Below, piece by piece: positions 32,141-42,563 of a stretch of DNA of 64,000 bases; within the stretch, counting starts at the first letter, position 1, and every line of letters starts with the position of its first letter. The notes below the pieces were generated by a model, which was not told the origin of the DNA, searched no databases, and saw nothing but the letters and a program-made list of their open reading frames with translations. The stretch comes from Acidobacteriota bacterium (GTDB taxonomy: Bacteria; Acidobacteriota; Vicinamibacteria; Vicinamibacterales; UBA8438). A program made the position numbers and the translations under genes. Location: assembly GCA_009838525.1 (NCBI GenBank), contig VXRJ01000031.1, forward strand, positions 54,656 through 118,655. Direction: 5' to 3'.

Positions 32141-34615
32141 ATGCGTATTGGTCGCCAGGCCGCAACCGCGGCCCTTGCCTTGAGTGCCTTGCTAGCCGCC
32201 GGACCGTTGAGCCCGGTTCCGGCGTTCGGGTCCGTTGAGCCCGGCTCGATCCAGGAAGAGACCGGGTCGATTCGGGGAACGGTCGTGGCCGAGGACGGCG
32301 GTGCGCCGCTTCCGGCCGCGCTCGTTGTTCTGGACGGCACCGCAATGTCGGCTACTTCGGGAGCGGACGGCACGTTCGCCATCGATGGAGTTCCCGCCGG
32401 CACCTACGGGCTGACCGTAACGCGGGAAGCCTTCGCGCCGCTCACGTCGCCGGTGACGGTGGTGGCCGGACAACCGGTGCTTCTTGATCTGCGGCTTCCG
32501 GTGCTCCAGTTCGAGGAGAGCGTCGTGGTGACCGCGACGCAGACCGAACGGGCGGTCAGCGAGGTCGCGGCCAGCGTCACGATTCTCGACGCGGAGACGA
32601 TCGAGGCGTCGTCGGCCCGCAACCTGCAGGACCTCCTCCGCAGGACGCCCGCCATCGATCTGGCGGAGACGTCCGGCATGGCCGCCCGCGCCAACTCGTC
32701 GCTCGTCATGCGCGGCGTCCCCGGGACCAAGCGGGCCCTGCTCCTGGTGGACGGGCTGCCGGCCAACGATCTGGGCATCGGCACCCTGGCTGCGCTGAGC
32801 CTCGTGCCACTGGAATCCGTGGAGCAGGCCGAGGTGGTCCGCGGGCCGTTCTCCAGCCTCTACGGCGCCAACGCCTTCGCCGGCGCTATCAACGCCATCA
32901 CGCGACCGGGCGAGGGCCCGCCGGCCGCCGACTTCTTCGCGAGCGGCGGCGCCGCCGGCTACTACCACTTCGGAACGTCCGTGCGCGGCGAATCAGGCCC
33001 CGTCGCCTACGCGTTCACCACGGATCGACGCAAGATCGACAACGTCTACAACCGCGACAGCCGCAGCGTTCCCCGCTTCGCCGAAGACGGCAGCCTGCAA
33101 CCGGAGGAAGTTCCGCTTAGCAACGTCGGGTACGAGGACGTGCGGATGACCGGCCGGTTGGACTTCTCCGTCACCGACGGCTGGGACGTGACGCTGCTGC
33201 CGCGGATCTCCCGCTACGAAACGGGCCTCGACCTGTCGGCCCGGTTGCCGGTCGCGGTCGAGGAGCACAAGCGCGACACCGCCGTCAACCTGGGTGGCAT
33301 CATCCGTTACACCGGAGCCGGCGCGCTGACGGCGCAGATCCGGACGAGCTACCGCTACTCGAACCAGCGTCTCTCTCAGGAGAACTTCACCCTCGCCCCG
33401 ACGCGGCAGACGACCATCGTCGATCCGCCCGGACCAGCCATCAGGGAGTCAGTGACGCACGGCGTGTTTCCGTTCGCGGCGCTCACCGGACAGGACACCG
33501 ACTTCCGCAGCGTGCTCGTCGAGCCGCAACTGACCTGGGCTCCGAATCTCGCTCACACCGTCGTCCTCGGGGCAAGCTACACGGGCGAGCGCGGGTCCTT
33601 CGGCGACAGTATCATCGCCGACCGCGCCAACCTGCTCGGATCCGACCAGACCCTCGCGCGAGTGGCCGCGGGCATTCAGGCCGGCATGGCGGCGGGCGGC
33701 GTGCCCAACCCGACCGTGACGCTGGTCCGCGATCCGGTGATCGGCGACGTCTTTCCCCTGTCGCACGGACAACGCGAACGGTTCGACATCTTCTCGGCGT
33801 ACGTGCAGGACGAGTGGGTGTTGGCCGACAAGCTGCGGCTGGTCCCCGGCCTGCGCTACGACCGGCACTCGGAGTTCGGGGCGGTCGGCTCTCCGAAGGT
33901 TTCGCTGCTGTACGCCCTGACGCCGACGACTCGAGTGCGCACGTCCGCCGGCCGCGCCTTTCGTGCCCCGAGCCTGTTCGAGTTGTTCGGTAACGTCGTT
34001 TTCCACGGCCCCATTCCCGGATTGCCCAACCCGGACCTGGAACCCGAGCACATCACCTCGTTCGACGGCGGGATTCAGCATGAAGTCGGTCGCGCTCTCC
34101 GAACGGAGATGAACATCTTTCACAACGACATGACCGATCTCATCCAACTCGTGATCTCGCCGCAACGCGACCACTTCGACTGGGTGAACGTCGCGGACGC
34201 GCGCTCGACCGGCCTGGAGCTGGTGGCGAACGGGCAGGCATCCTCATGGCTGGGCTACTACGCCAACTACGCGTACACGGACAGCGAGGACCTGGCGACC
34301 GGCAACCCGCTGGCGCTGGTGCCGCAGCACAAGGTCAATGCAGGAATCCAGTTGGGCGCGGCGCTCGGCTCATGGCGCCTGACCGGTTCCGTCGATCAGC
34401 GCTGGGTCGGCGAGCGGACCCAGAGCTCGCAGGGCGTCCCCGTCCTGCTTGACGAGTACGCGCGCACCGACCTGGCGGTCTACCTGCACCCGAACGACGA
34501 CCTGCGCGTGGGCGTACACGTGCTGAACGTGATGGACGCCGACTACCAGGAAACGGCAGCGAGCCCGACGCTCGGCCGTCTGGTTTCGGTGAGCCTGACG
34601 GTAACGCCCTTCTAG
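32141..34615 (+). CDS. TonB-dependent outer-membrane receptor (HmuR-position)
   Basis: An 824-residue receptor. ATG 32141 follows GGGAGGAG and gives a normal signal peptide ending near PVPAFG. A carboxypeptidase-regulatory domain (GSIRGTVVAEDGGAPLPAAL) covers residues ~40-115. A TonB-box-like EESVVVTATQTERAVSEV precedes the plug, which shows LVMRGVPGTKRALLLVDGLP and VEVVRGP-type sequence (AEVVRGPFSSLYGANAFAG). The barrel contains FRAPSLFELFGNVVF, like haem/siderophore receptors, and ends TVTPF. It lies 59 bases before the CobN-like chelatase, in the place that HmuR holds before HmuS in Bacteroidetes. Tetrapyrrole uptake is inferred from neighbours. Confidence 0.9.
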   Translation: MRIGRQAATAALALSALLAAGPLSPVPAFGSVEPGSIQEETGSIRGTVVAEDGGAPLPAALVVLDGTAMSATSGADGTFAIDGVPAGTYGLTVTREAFAPLTSPVTVVAGQPVLLDLRLPVLQFEESVVVTATQTERAVSEVAASVTILDAETIEASSARNLQDLLRRTPAIDLAETSGMAARANSSLVMRGVPGTKRALLLVDGLPANDLGIGTLAALSLVPLESVEQAEVVRGPFSSLYGANAFAGAINAITRPGEGPPAADFFASGGAAGYYHFGTSVRGESGPVAYAFTTDRRKIDNVYNRDSRSVPRFAEDGSLQPEEVPLSNVGYEDVRMTGRLDFSVTDGWDVTLLPRISRYETGLDLSARLPVAVEEHKRDTAVNLGGIIRYTGAGALTAQIRTSYRYSNQRLSQENFTLAPTRQTTIVDPPGPAIRESVTHGVFPFAALTGQDTDFRSVLVEPQLTWAPNLAHTVVLGASYTGERGSFGDSIIADRANLLGSDQTLARVAAGIQAGMAAGGVPNPTVTLVRDPVIGDVFPLSHGQRERFDIFSAYVQDEWVLADKLRLVPGLRYDRHSEFGAVGSPKVSLLYALTPTTRVRTSAGRAFRAPSLFELFGNVVFHGPIPGLPNPDLEPEHITSFDGGIQHEVGRALRTEMNIFHNDMTDLIQLVISPQRDHFDWVNVADARSTGLELVANGQASSWLGYYANYAYTDSEDLATGNPLALVPQHKVNAGIQLGAALGSWRLTGSVDQRWVGERTQSSQGVPVLLDEYARTDLAVYLHPNDDLRVGVHVLNVMDADYQETAASPTLGRLVSVSLTVTPF

Positions 34616-34674
34616 CGATCTGCGCTCCGGAAGTGCTGACGCAGAAGACGCACTAGCAGATGGAGGGAAACCCG

Positions 34675-37600
34675 ATGACGCCCCACGACGAGCCAACAAG
34701 AGTACGGACGGTGCGGTCGCGGCTAGCGCACCTGTGGTCCCATCGCAAGCGAATCGCGGCGGCGGTGCTCGCGGTGACGGTGCTTTGGAGCGGCTTCGCC
34801 GCCTACCAGCGCTATCTCGCGGTCACCGAGGTCGCTTTCGTCAACTTCCCTGGTTTCCAGCTCGCCCGCATCGAGCGCGCGCGACGGAGCGGGGCGGTAC
34901 GGGTCGAGTCGCTGGATCTGGCGTCCCTGGACCGAGCCGTGAACTATCCGGTCGTCTACGTGTTTGGACGCGGCCTGCAGCTCGACGAGACGCAACTCGA
35001 GGAATTGCGTGAAGCCGACCGTCAGGGCGTGCGCCTGTTCGTGCAGGGAGCCACGAACCCGGCTCTCGACGTCACGAACCTCCGCGGCGGGCAGCTCGAC
35101 GCGGCCAACGGCTACCTCGAGTTCGGAGGCGCCGAGAACTACGCGCGCCTCCTCAACTTCTCGCGGGTGGAGCTCGACGGCAAGTCCTTTCGCTCGGAGG
35201 ACGTGGAGCCGCCGGTCGAGCGTTCCATGGACGTGCTGTTCCACCTGGACGACGACCTGACGTTCGAGTCCGTCGACGCGTTCGATGCCTACTACGACGC
35301 GCAGGGGCTGGCGAAGGCGGGCGCCCCGAATATCGCCCTGATCACGAGCGTGCCCGGCCCCTTCAACGCCAACCGGGACCACGTCGACGCGTTCATCCGC
35401 GCGCTCGAAGCCCGGGAGTGGAACGTCTACCCGATGGCCAGCGCCGAGAAACGCCTCGACTTTCTCCGCCGCATCGACCCCGACCTCGTGGTGCTGATGC
35501 CGCATGGCCGGCTCACCCTGGGCCGCGCCGACGAGGCGATCGCGTGGCTGCGCGAGCGCAATATCCCGATGCTGACGCCCGTGTCGGTGTTCGAGAACCA
35601 CGACGACTGGGTTACCGACCAGCAGGGCATGGCCGGCGCCATGCTGACCATGAGCGTCGTGCTGCCGGAGCTCGACGGCGGCATGGTGCCCTACGCGGTG
35701 GCGGCGCAGTTCACCGACGCGGACGGCTACGAGATTTTCGACGCGCTGCCGGAGCGGCTCGACACCTTCTGCGATCTCGTCGAGCGCTGGCTGGCCCTGA
35801 AGGCCAAGCCCAACCGTGACAAGCGGGTGGCCATCTACTACTACAAGGGGCCCGGCAAGAACGCCATGAACGCCGGCAGCATGGAGGTCGCGCCGAGCCT
35901 GCTGAACCTGCTCCGCTCGCTGCGCGACGCGGGCTACACGGTCGACGGACTCCCCGAGACGGACGACGAGTTCTGGGAGCTCGTTCAGACGAAGGGGCCA
36001 GTGCTCGGACCGTACGCGCGCGGCGCGTTCGAGGAGTTCCTGACCAACGGGGATCCCGCCCTGGTGCCGGCCAGCGCGTACGCCGCGTGGCTGGACGCGG
36101 ACCTCGAGCCCGGCATGCGCGACGCCGTCGTCGAGCAGTACGGCCCCGCTCCCGGCGAGTACATGACCGTCGGCGAGGGCGGGGAGGCCGCACTGGCGGT
36201 GGCCCGTGTGCAGTTCGGCAACGTCGCAATCCTGCCGCAACCTCTGCCGGGCGTCGGCGACGACACGTTCCGGCTGGTGCATGGCGCGCGGAAGGCGCCG
36301 CCCCATCCCTACGTGGCCTCCTACCTGTGGACCCGGAACGCGTTCGAGGCCGACGCCGTCATGCATTTCGGCACCCACGGCAGCCTGGAGTTCACACCGT
36401 GGAAGCAGATCGCCTTGTCGGCCTTCGACTGGTCGGACGCGCTCGTCGGCGGGCTCCCCCACGTCTACGTCTACGTCATGAGCAACGTCGGCGAGGGGAT
36501 CATCGCCAAGCGGCGTTCCTACGCGGCCACGGTGACGCACCTGACGCCGCCATTCATGGAGGGCGGGCTATACGAGGGGTTGCGCCCGCTGCGGGACCGG
36601 CTCAACAGCTACCGCAACGCCGCCGACGGCCCGGTCCGGGCGGAGCACGCGCGCACGATCCAGCGGCTGGCGACCGAGTTGAGCCTGCACGTGGATCTCG
36701 GCCTCGACCCTGACGCGACGTGGTCGGCGGACGACATGTTCCGTCTCAGCAACCACGTCGAGACCATCGACGGCGAGAAGGTCGCACAGGGGCTCTACAC
36801 CCTCGGGAACGCCTTCGCGGCGGAAGAGATCGACGCGACGGCGGAGCTGATGGCGATCGATCCGATCGCCTACGCCCTCGCCCGCATCGATAGGGTCAAG
36901 GGAGCGGTCGAGGCGGACGAGCTGGAGGACGAGGCGCTCTTCGACCGCCGCTATCGCCAGCGCGCGCGCAACGCCTATGCGCGGCGCGTAGCGGGCGAGG
37001 CGGGTGGAGCGGTGCTCTCCGACTTGGTGGCGGACGCCGACGTGCGGCACGCCCACGCCTGGCGGGAAGCGGCGCGGCGGCCGTCGGACGACGACATCAT
37101 CCGTGGCTTCATCTCGATGGGGACAGGTTCCCGCGCCCGACCGGACGCGACGGTATCGCAAGCCCGCGCCGGCGAGCTCGAGGACCTCGTGGCGCGAATC
37201 CTGCCGCATCCACAAAAGGCGGAGTTCGTCGAGCGGCTGCAATCGGAGCAGGAGTTCGCGCGTACGTCCCAACTGCTGGATCCCGTGCAGCGCGAGCGCG
37301 CGAAGACCATCGCCGCGGTCATCCCCCCGATGGCCGAGGCCATCGAGATCGCCGAAGACCCGGACGTGTTCGCCCTGCTCGAGGTGATGCAGGACGACGC
37401 GCTCCGCGAGCGGACCTTCGCCCTGCTCGAGGATCCGGGACTCGTCGACCGCGTCGAGGAGGAGAAGCGCCGGCTCGCTGCCGAGCGGCTCGCGTTCGCT
37501 CTCGATACGCCGCAGGTTGGGGCTCTTGAGCGAGCATGGGACCACGAATCGTCCGGCGAGCTGGTGACGGCCCCCCGCGAGGACATCGAACAGGCGGTCT

Positions 37601-39465
37601 CGGCGGCGGCCTTCTACCGGGAGCACCGCGCGGCGCTCGGCGGCCAGCTTCGGGGCCTCGACACGCCAGCGGCGGATCGCGTGCGGAAGGTTCTGGAAGA
37701 CCCGGCGTTCGATCGGCGTCTCGACGTCGCGGTTGACGCCGCCGGTATCGAACTGGCGGAACGCGACGCCCGCGACGCGGAACTCGCCCGGGCGGTCCTG
37801 ACGCTGGAAGCCAGCGTCAACGGCATCGACCGGCACCGGGAGGGCCTGCGCGACAGCTCGGACCTCGAGCTGGAGAGCGTCGCGCGCGCCCTCGCCGGCG
37901 GCTACGTCGAGCCGTCGCCGGGAGGTGACCCGATCGTCAATCCGGACGCTGTCCCCACCGGGCGCAACCTCTTCTCGATTGACGCCGAGAAGACGCCTTC
38001 GGAGGAGGCGTGGGCGGTGGGACGCGGGCTGGCGGAAGCGCTCCTCGACGAGCACCGGCGCCGCCACGACGCCTATCCGAGGAAGGTCGCGTTTACCCTC
38101 TGGCCGAGCGACTTCATCGGCACCGAGGGCGCCACCATCGGACAGATCTTCTACCTGCTCGGCGTCGAGCCGGTCTGGGACGCGTTCGGGCGAGTCGCGG
38201 ACCTGCGGCTGATTCCCTCGGCCGACCTCGGCCGGCCCCGTATCGACGTGGTCGTCCAGACCGCCGGCCAGCTCCGGGACCTCGCCGCCTCTCGCCTCGC
38301 GCTGATCAACCGTGCGGTGGCGATGGCGGCCGAGGCGCGCGACGCGGACGCGCACACCAACTTCGTCCAGGCGGGCCGTCTGCGCGCCGAGGAAGTGATG
38401 AAGGAGAAGGGCCTGTCGCCCGCCGACGCACGTCGGTACTCCACCCTGCGGGTCTTCGGCGGCGTGAACGGCAACTACGGGACCGCCATCATGGAGATGG
38501 TCGAGCAAGGCGACCGGTGGGAAGACGACGCCGAGGTGGCCGGCCAGTACCTGCGCAACATGGGCGCGGTCTACGACGAGGGCGAACTCTGGAGCTTCTA
38601 CGCCGACGGCATCTTCGAGGCGGCGCTCGCCGACACCGAGATCGTCGTGCAGCCGCGGGAGAGCCATACCTGGGGCGCGCTCAGCCTCGACCACGTCTAC
38701 GAGTTCATGGGCGGGCTGAGCATGGCCGTCCGCCACGTAACGGGCAGGGACGCGGACGCCTACTTCAACGACTTCCGCAACGCGCAACGGCCGCGCGTAA
38801 CGGACCTCAACGAAACGGTCTGGACCGAGGCGCGGTCGACGCTGCTGAACCCGGCCTACATCGGCGAGTTGCAGGAGGGCGGCGCCTCGTCGGCCGAGCA
38901 GTTCGCCGAGACGTTCCGCAACACCTATGGCTGGAACGTGATGAAGCCGGCCGCCATCGACGATTCGCTCTGGAACGAACTGTACGACGTGTACGTCGAC
39001 GACCGCTACGACATAGGAATTGAGGCGTTCTTCCGACGCGAGAACCCGTATGCCCTGCAGGAAATGACGGCGGTGATGCTCGAGACCGTGCGCAAGGGCT
39101 ATTGGGACGCCTCGCCGCAACAGATCGCGGCGCTGGCCGAGCTACACACCCGCCTGGTGGAGGAGTTCGAGGCCGGCTGCAGCGGGTTCGTCTGCGATAA
39201 CGCGGCCCTGGCCTCGTTCATCGCCGAGCAGGCCCCGCCGGACCTCGCGGCGAGCTACCGGAGCGAGCTGCAGCGGGCGCTGACGTCGAGCGTCGAGTTG
39301 ACCGAGGCGAGCGTCGTCCTGTCGGAGCAGGAGACGGAAACGCGTCCGGCCGACGCGTCGGCGAGCCCGCCGCCCGCGCGACGCCTGGCCTACCTGGGCG
39401 CGGCCATCGTCGTCGGTCTGCTCGCGATCGCGCTGCTCGTCCTGCGGCGCCGGAGCACGACCTGA
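34675..39465 (+). CDS. Membrane-anchored CobN/magnesium-chelatase H-like protein (HmuS-like)
   Basis: A 1596-residue CobN-family chelatase. A membrane helix near the N-terminus (IAAAVLAVTVLWSGFAAY, about residues 27-45) and another at the C-terminus (LAYLGAAIVVGLLAIALLVL) place the catalytic bulk in the periplasm. CobN/ChlH motifs include KRVAIYYYKGPGKNAMNAGS, ADAVMHFGTHGSLEFTPWKQ, GGVNGNYGTAIMEMVEQGD and SHTWGALSLDHVYEFMGG. The classic CobS/CobT or ChlI/ChlD motor subunits are absent; a MotA/TolQ/ExbB protein and DUF2149 protein follow instead, as with HmuS of Porphyromonas/Bacteroides. HmuS is reported (from memory) to remove iron from haem. ATG 34675 has GGAGGG 7 bases upstream. Confidence 0.9.
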   Translation: MTPHDEPTRVRTVRSRLAHLWSHRKRIAAAVLAVTVLWSGFAAYQRYLAVTEVAFVNFPGFQLARIERARRSGAVRVESLDLASLDRAVNYPVVYVFGRGLQLDETQLEELREADRQGVRLFVQGATNPALDVTNLRGGQLDAANGYLEFGGAENYARLLNFSRVELDGKSFRSEDVEPPVERSMDVLFHLDDDLTFESVDAFDAYYDAQGLAKAGAPNIALITSVPGPFNANRDHVDAFIRALEAREWNVYPMASAEKRLDFLRRIDPDLVVLMPHGRLTLGRADEAIAWLRERNIPMLTPVSVFENHDDWVTDQQGMAGAMLTMSVVLPELDGGMVPYAVAAQFTDADGYEIFDALPERLDTFCDLVERWLALKAKPNRDKRVAIYYYKGPGKNAMNAGSMEVAPSLLNLLRSLRDAGYTVDGLPETDDEFWELVQTKGPVLGPYARGAFEEFLTNGDPALVPASAYAAWLDADLEPGMRDAVVEQYGPAPGEYMTVGEGGEAALAVARVQFGNVAILPQPLPGVGDDTFRLVHGARKAPPHPYVASYLWTRNAFEADAVMHFGTHGSLEFTPWKQIALSAFDWSDALVGGLPHVYVYVMSNVGEGIIAKRRSYAATVTHLTPPFMEGGLYEGLRPLRDRLNSYRNAADGPVRAEHARTIQRLATELSLHVDLGLDPDATWSADDMFRLSNHVETIDGEKVAQGLYTLGNAFAAEEIDATAELMAIDPIAYALARIDRVKGAVEADELEDEALFDRRYRQRARNAYARRVAGEAGGAVLSDLVADADVRHAHAWREAARRPSDDDIIRGFISMGTGSRARPDATVSQARAGELEDLVARILPHPQKAEFVERLQSEQEFARTSQLLDPVQRERAKTIAAVIPPMAEAIEIAEDPDVFALLEVMQDDALRERTFALLEDPGLVDRVEEEKRRLAAERLAFALDTPQVGALERAWDHESSGELVTAPREDIEQAVSAAAFYREHRAALGGQLRGLDTPAADRVRKVLEDPAFDRRLDVAVDAAGIELAERDARDAELARAVLTLEASVNGIDRHREGLRDSSDLELESVARALAGGYVEPSPGGDPIVNPDAVPTGRNLFSIDAEKTPSEEAWAVGRGLAEALLDEHRRRHDAYPRKVAFTLWPSDFIGTEGATIGQIFYLLGVEPVWDAFGRVADLRLIPSADLGRPRIDVVVQTAGQLRDLAASRLALINRAVAMAAEARDADAHTNFVQAGRLRAEEVMKEKGLSPADARRYSTLRVFGGVNGNYGTAIMEMVEQGDRWEDDAEVAGQYLRNMGAVYDEGELWSFYADGIFEAALADTEIVVQPRESHTWGALSLDHVYEFMGGLSMAVRHVTGRDADAYFNDFRNAQRPRVTDLNETVWTEARSTLLNPAYIGELQEGGASSAEQFAETFRNTYGWNVMKPAAIDDSLWNELYDVYVDDRYDIGIEAFFRRENPYALQEMTAVMLETVRKGYWDASPQQIAALAELHTRLVEEFEAGCSGFVCDNAALASFIAEQAPPDLAASYRSELQRALTSSVELTEASVVLSEQETETRPADASASPPPARRLAYLGAAIVVGLLAIALLVLRRRSTT

Positions 39466-39529
39466 CACGGGCGTAAGGGGGCCTTCGACGCAACCCGGGA
39501 ACACGAGCAGTTCGAGACTGGAGACGACC

Positions 39530-41821
39530 ATGCGATGCACCCCTGCAGCCTCCGCCCTGTTGGCGGCGGTCATCCTGGCGAGCGGAGCAGGCGCGGGCGA
39601 CGGCGTGAGGGCGCACGCGCAGTCCCCCTTGATGCCGGCCGCGCCACCCGAGACCGCGCCGCCTCTCCCGCACGCATCAGCGGACGTGTCCGGGGCCTAC
39701 GCCGGCGACGTGCTCTACATGCATGCAGGAGAGCAACCGCCCGCCTCCCGCACTGCCGCGGGCGCCGGGAGGGCCGCTCTCTACGCGCTCTCCCCGGCCG
39801 ACGCGTTCTGGAGGACGGTCTGGACCGGCAGCCCGGTACTCGGCTCGGTGCTCGTCAGCGACGGCGAGGACCTCTACCGCGTGGGAGGCGCCGAGATCAC
39901 GGGCGCCCGTCGGGCCCGCCCCGACCTGCAGCGGTGGGACCAGGCGGATGGGGAGTGGGTCGACCTGACGCCGATGCCGTCGGGCAGGACGGACCACGCG
40001 GCGGTGATTGTCGGGCAGCGGCTCTGGGTGCTCGGCGGCTGGGCGCCCTCGGCGGTGGCCGAGAGCCCCCGAGCGCGCCTCCGCCCGCCCGCCGTGCCGG
40101 CCGAGGACTGGCGCGACGACGTGCTCGTCGCCGACCTCGATGCGGACCCGGTGACCTGGACGGTGGTCGAGACCGCATCCCTGCCCCTGCATTCCCTCGC
40201 CGCGGCCGTTCACGAGGACGCCATCTGGTTGGCCGGGGGCATGACGCCCGGTGGGCCCGCGCTCGAAGTGCATCGGCTGGACCTGCGGACCCGGACTTTG
40301 GCGACCGCACCCGTTCCGCCGGTTCGCGGCCGCAGCCGGGGCGTCGGCCTCGGCATGGCCTCCACCGGCAGGAGCCTGTACCTAAGCAGCGTGAATCAAC
40401 TGTTCCGTCTCGACGCCGGCGGGCGCGCCTGGCAGGCGCTCGCCTACGACATCGCGCCGGAACGTGCATCCCACGCCCTGGTCGGCGGACCGGGCGTCCT
40501 GCACATCGCGGGGGGCGCCGCGCACGGTCAGACCCACGCGAGGGTCGACCGGGTCGAGGCGGACTCGCTGCGGCCAAGCGACGTGCTCGAGTCGCCCCGG
40601 CGGGCGGTCGGCGCAACCGACGACCGGCCCCCGCTGACCGGCGACCGGCGCTGGCCCGGCTTTCGGGGAGCGGCGTTCGGCCACAGTCAGGCCCGCGATC
40701 TTCCGCTGGTCTGGTCGGACGACGAGAACGTCGCGTGGCGGCACACGGTCGGTGGCTACGGCCAATCGAGCCCCGTGGTCTGGGACGGCCTCGTGTTCGT
40801 CACCGCCATCGACGGCCCGGAGCGCGAGACGCAGATCGTCGAGGCGGTCGACGCGGAGACCGGCGCGCTACGATGGCGCCACACCCTCGCCTCCAGCCAA
40901 CCCGTCGAGGTCACGAACTTCGTGGCCAAGGGTGCGCCGACGCCGCGCGTCGACGCCGAGCGTGTCTACTACCTCTTCGAGAGCGGCGACTTCGGCGCGC
41001 TGCGCCATGACGGCGAGCCCATCTGGTCCCGGTCGCTGAAGGCGGACTACGGGGAGATCCAAGGCTACGGCCTCGGCGGCTCGCTCGTTGGCAACAATGA
41101 AGCGTTGTTCGTCCTCGCCGCCCACGACGGACCGTCGTACCTGCTGGCCGTCGATGCGGCCACCGGCGAGACGCGGTGGAAGGCGGACCGTCCCGCGGCG
41201 TCCGCATGGACGACGCCGATCGTCGTGCCTTGGGAGGACGGCGAGCTCGTCGTGGTCAGCATCGACGGAACGGTCGAGGCGTACGACGCCGGAACCGGCG
41301 AACGGATCTGGTGGATCGACGGCCTTTCCGGCAACCGACTCCCCTCGCCGATCCTCGCCCGGGAGCGCATCGTCGTCGCGTCGTCGGACTCCCGCTCCAA
41401 CCTCGCCCTGCCCGTCGGACACAGGGGACGGCTGCCGGAGGAGCAGGTGCTCTGGCGCGGTCGCAGCGCGACGGCTTCGATGTCCTCACCCGTCGTGACC
41501 GGCGAGGTGATCTACTTCATCAACTCCCGGGGCGTCATCCGCTGCCTGGAACTGGACTCGGGCCGATCGCGATGGGCGACCCGCCTGGCGTCGGCCGCGT
41601 GGGCGACGCCGATCGTCAACGGAGACCGCGTCTACATATTCGGGACCGATGGCGTGGCATCGGTCTTCGCCGCGGACGCCGCCGAACCGATCGAGCTGGC
41701 CAGGAACTCGCTGACCGTCTCCGAACGCGTGTACGGCACTGCCGCCGTCGACGGTGGATTGCTCGTCAGGACGGGCAGGGAACTGATCCGCATCGGTCGC
41801 GGAGGTAGAACCGGGCGCTGA
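39530..41821 (+). CDS. Secreted two-propeller protein (Kelch-like plus PQQ-like repeats)
   Basis: A 763-residue exported protein. After a signal peptide (ALLAAVILASGAGAG), residues ~50-350 carry Kelch-like blades such as VDLTPMPSGRTDHAAVIVGQ and LWVLGGW. Residues ~370-760 carry PQQ-like repeats with alternating A/G-x-x-G-x-x-x-W patterns: AVDAATGETRWKADRP, AYDAGTGERIWWIDGL, CLELDSGRSRWATRL. Such repeats usually bind PQQ only in dehydrogenases; the Ca/PQQ catalytic residues are not evident, so a scaffold or ligand-binding role like BamB is as likely. It lies between the chelatase and the TM/ExbB/DUF2149 genes, 65 bases after the former, and I know of no equivalent in the Bacteroidetes hmu locus. 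Confidence 0.8.
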   Translation: MRCTPAASALLAAVILASGAGAGDGVRAHAQSPLMPAAPPETAPPLPHASADVSGAYAGDVLYMHAGEQPPASRTAAGAGRAALYALSPADAFWRTVWTGSPVLGSVLVSDGEDLYRVGGAEITGARRARPDLQRWDQADGEWVDLTPMPSGRTDHAAVIVGQRLWVLGGWAPSAVAESPRARLRPPAVPAEDWRDDVLVADLDADPVTWTVVETASLPLHSLAAAVHEDAIWLAGGMTPGGPALEVHRLDLRTRTLATAPVPPVRGRSRGVGLGMASTGRSLYLSSVNQLFRLDAGGRAWQALAYDIAPERASHALVGGPGVLHIAGGAAHGQTHARVDRVEADSLRPSDVLESPRRAVGATDDRPPLTGDRRWPGFRGAAFGHSQARDLPLVWSDDENVAWRHTVGGYGQSSPVVWDGLVFVTAIDGPERETQIVEAVDAETGALRWRHTLASSQPVEVTNFVAKGAPTPRVDAERVYYLFESGDFGALRHDGEPIWSRSLKADYGEIQGYGLGGSLVGNNEALFVLAAHDGPSYLLAVDAATGETRWKADRPAASAWTTPIVVPWEDGELVVVSIDGTVEAYDAGTGERIWWIDGLSGNRLPSPILARERIVVASSDSRSNLALPVGHRGRLPEEQVLWRGRSATASMSSPVVTGEVIYFINSRGVIRCLELDSGRSRWATRLASAAWATPIVNGDRVYIFGTDGVASVFAADAAEPIELARNSLTVSERVYGTAAVDGGLLVRTGRELIRIGRGGRTGR

Positions 41822-41875
41822 GACGGGAGCCTCGTCCCGTCGTCGCGCAGACAGTTATCCTGACACCCGCGAACC

Positions 41876-42559
41876 ATGGAAGCGGTACTCGACATCGTCG
41901 CGGGAACCGGCGTCATCCTGTTCCTGCTGGGGCTGGCGTTCATTGAGCGCGCACGGTGGCGGCTGCTCGCCGTCGTGACGGTCGCGGCAATAGCGTACGC
42001 CGCACACCCGGTCGCCGTGCGCCAGAGCCTGTCCGCCTTCATCGGCGGCCTGGACGGCGTCGACGTTCAGACGCTGGCGGCGCTGCTGGCGCTGGACGGC
42101 GTCCTCGGCTGCGCCGGGGCCACGCTGCTGCTGCGCGCGCGGCACGGCCCGCACGTGCACCGGTTGCGGCGACTGGCCGCACACCATGTCGGTGTCATCC
42201 CCGTGCTGGCGCTCTTCTACCTGGAGATGAAGGCGTTTCATGCGGCGTCGCAATGGTCCTTCTCGACGACCGCCCTGGCGCTGTGCCTTGCCGTCGTGGT
42301 GGCTGGCCTGACGGGAAGCGAGGCGATTCGGCGGCTCCTGCCGGATCGGAATCTCCGGGCCGAGTTGCGCCTGCTCGTCCACGTCGGCCAAGTGGTGCTT
42401 GCGGCCGGGCTGACCGCATTTGCGTTGCGGGGGGGTGTGGAGAGCAACACGCAGGCGCTCGAAGCCGGACCTCACGCCGCCGTCGCTGGCGCGGTGGCTG
42501 TCGGGATCCTCCTCGGTTACTGGAGCCATCGCCGGCGCCTGGGTCGTATCGCCGCATGA
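41876..42559 (+). CDS. Polytopic membrane protein in HmuT position
   Basis: A 227-residue protein with about five to six predicted membrane helices (VAGTGVILFLLGLAFI, LLAVVTVAAIAYAA, LAALLALDGVLGCAGA, HVGVIPVLALFYLEM, TTALALCLAVVVAGL, AVAGAVAVGILLGYW). Several His residues sit between helices (HGPHVHRLRRLAAHHVG), possibly haem or metal ligands. No known domain was recognised. It starts 55 bases after the propeller gene and ends 4 bases before the ExbB-like start. In Bacteroidetes hmu operons a small membrane protein (HmuT) stands between the CobN-like protein and the ExbB-like protein, so the place is the main clue. Confidence 0.65.
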   Translation: MEAVLDIVAGTGVILFLLGLAFIERARWRLLAVVTVAAIAYAAHPVAVRQSLSAFIGGLDGVDVQTLAALLALDGVLGCAGATLLLRARHGPHVHRLRRLAAHHVGVIPVLALFYLEMKAFHAASQWSFSTTALALCLAVVVAGLTGSEAIRRLLPDRNLRAELRLLVHVGQVVLAAGLTAFALRGGVESNTQALEAGPHAAVAGAVAVGILLGYWSHRRRLGRIAA

Positions 42560-42563
42560 GCCA

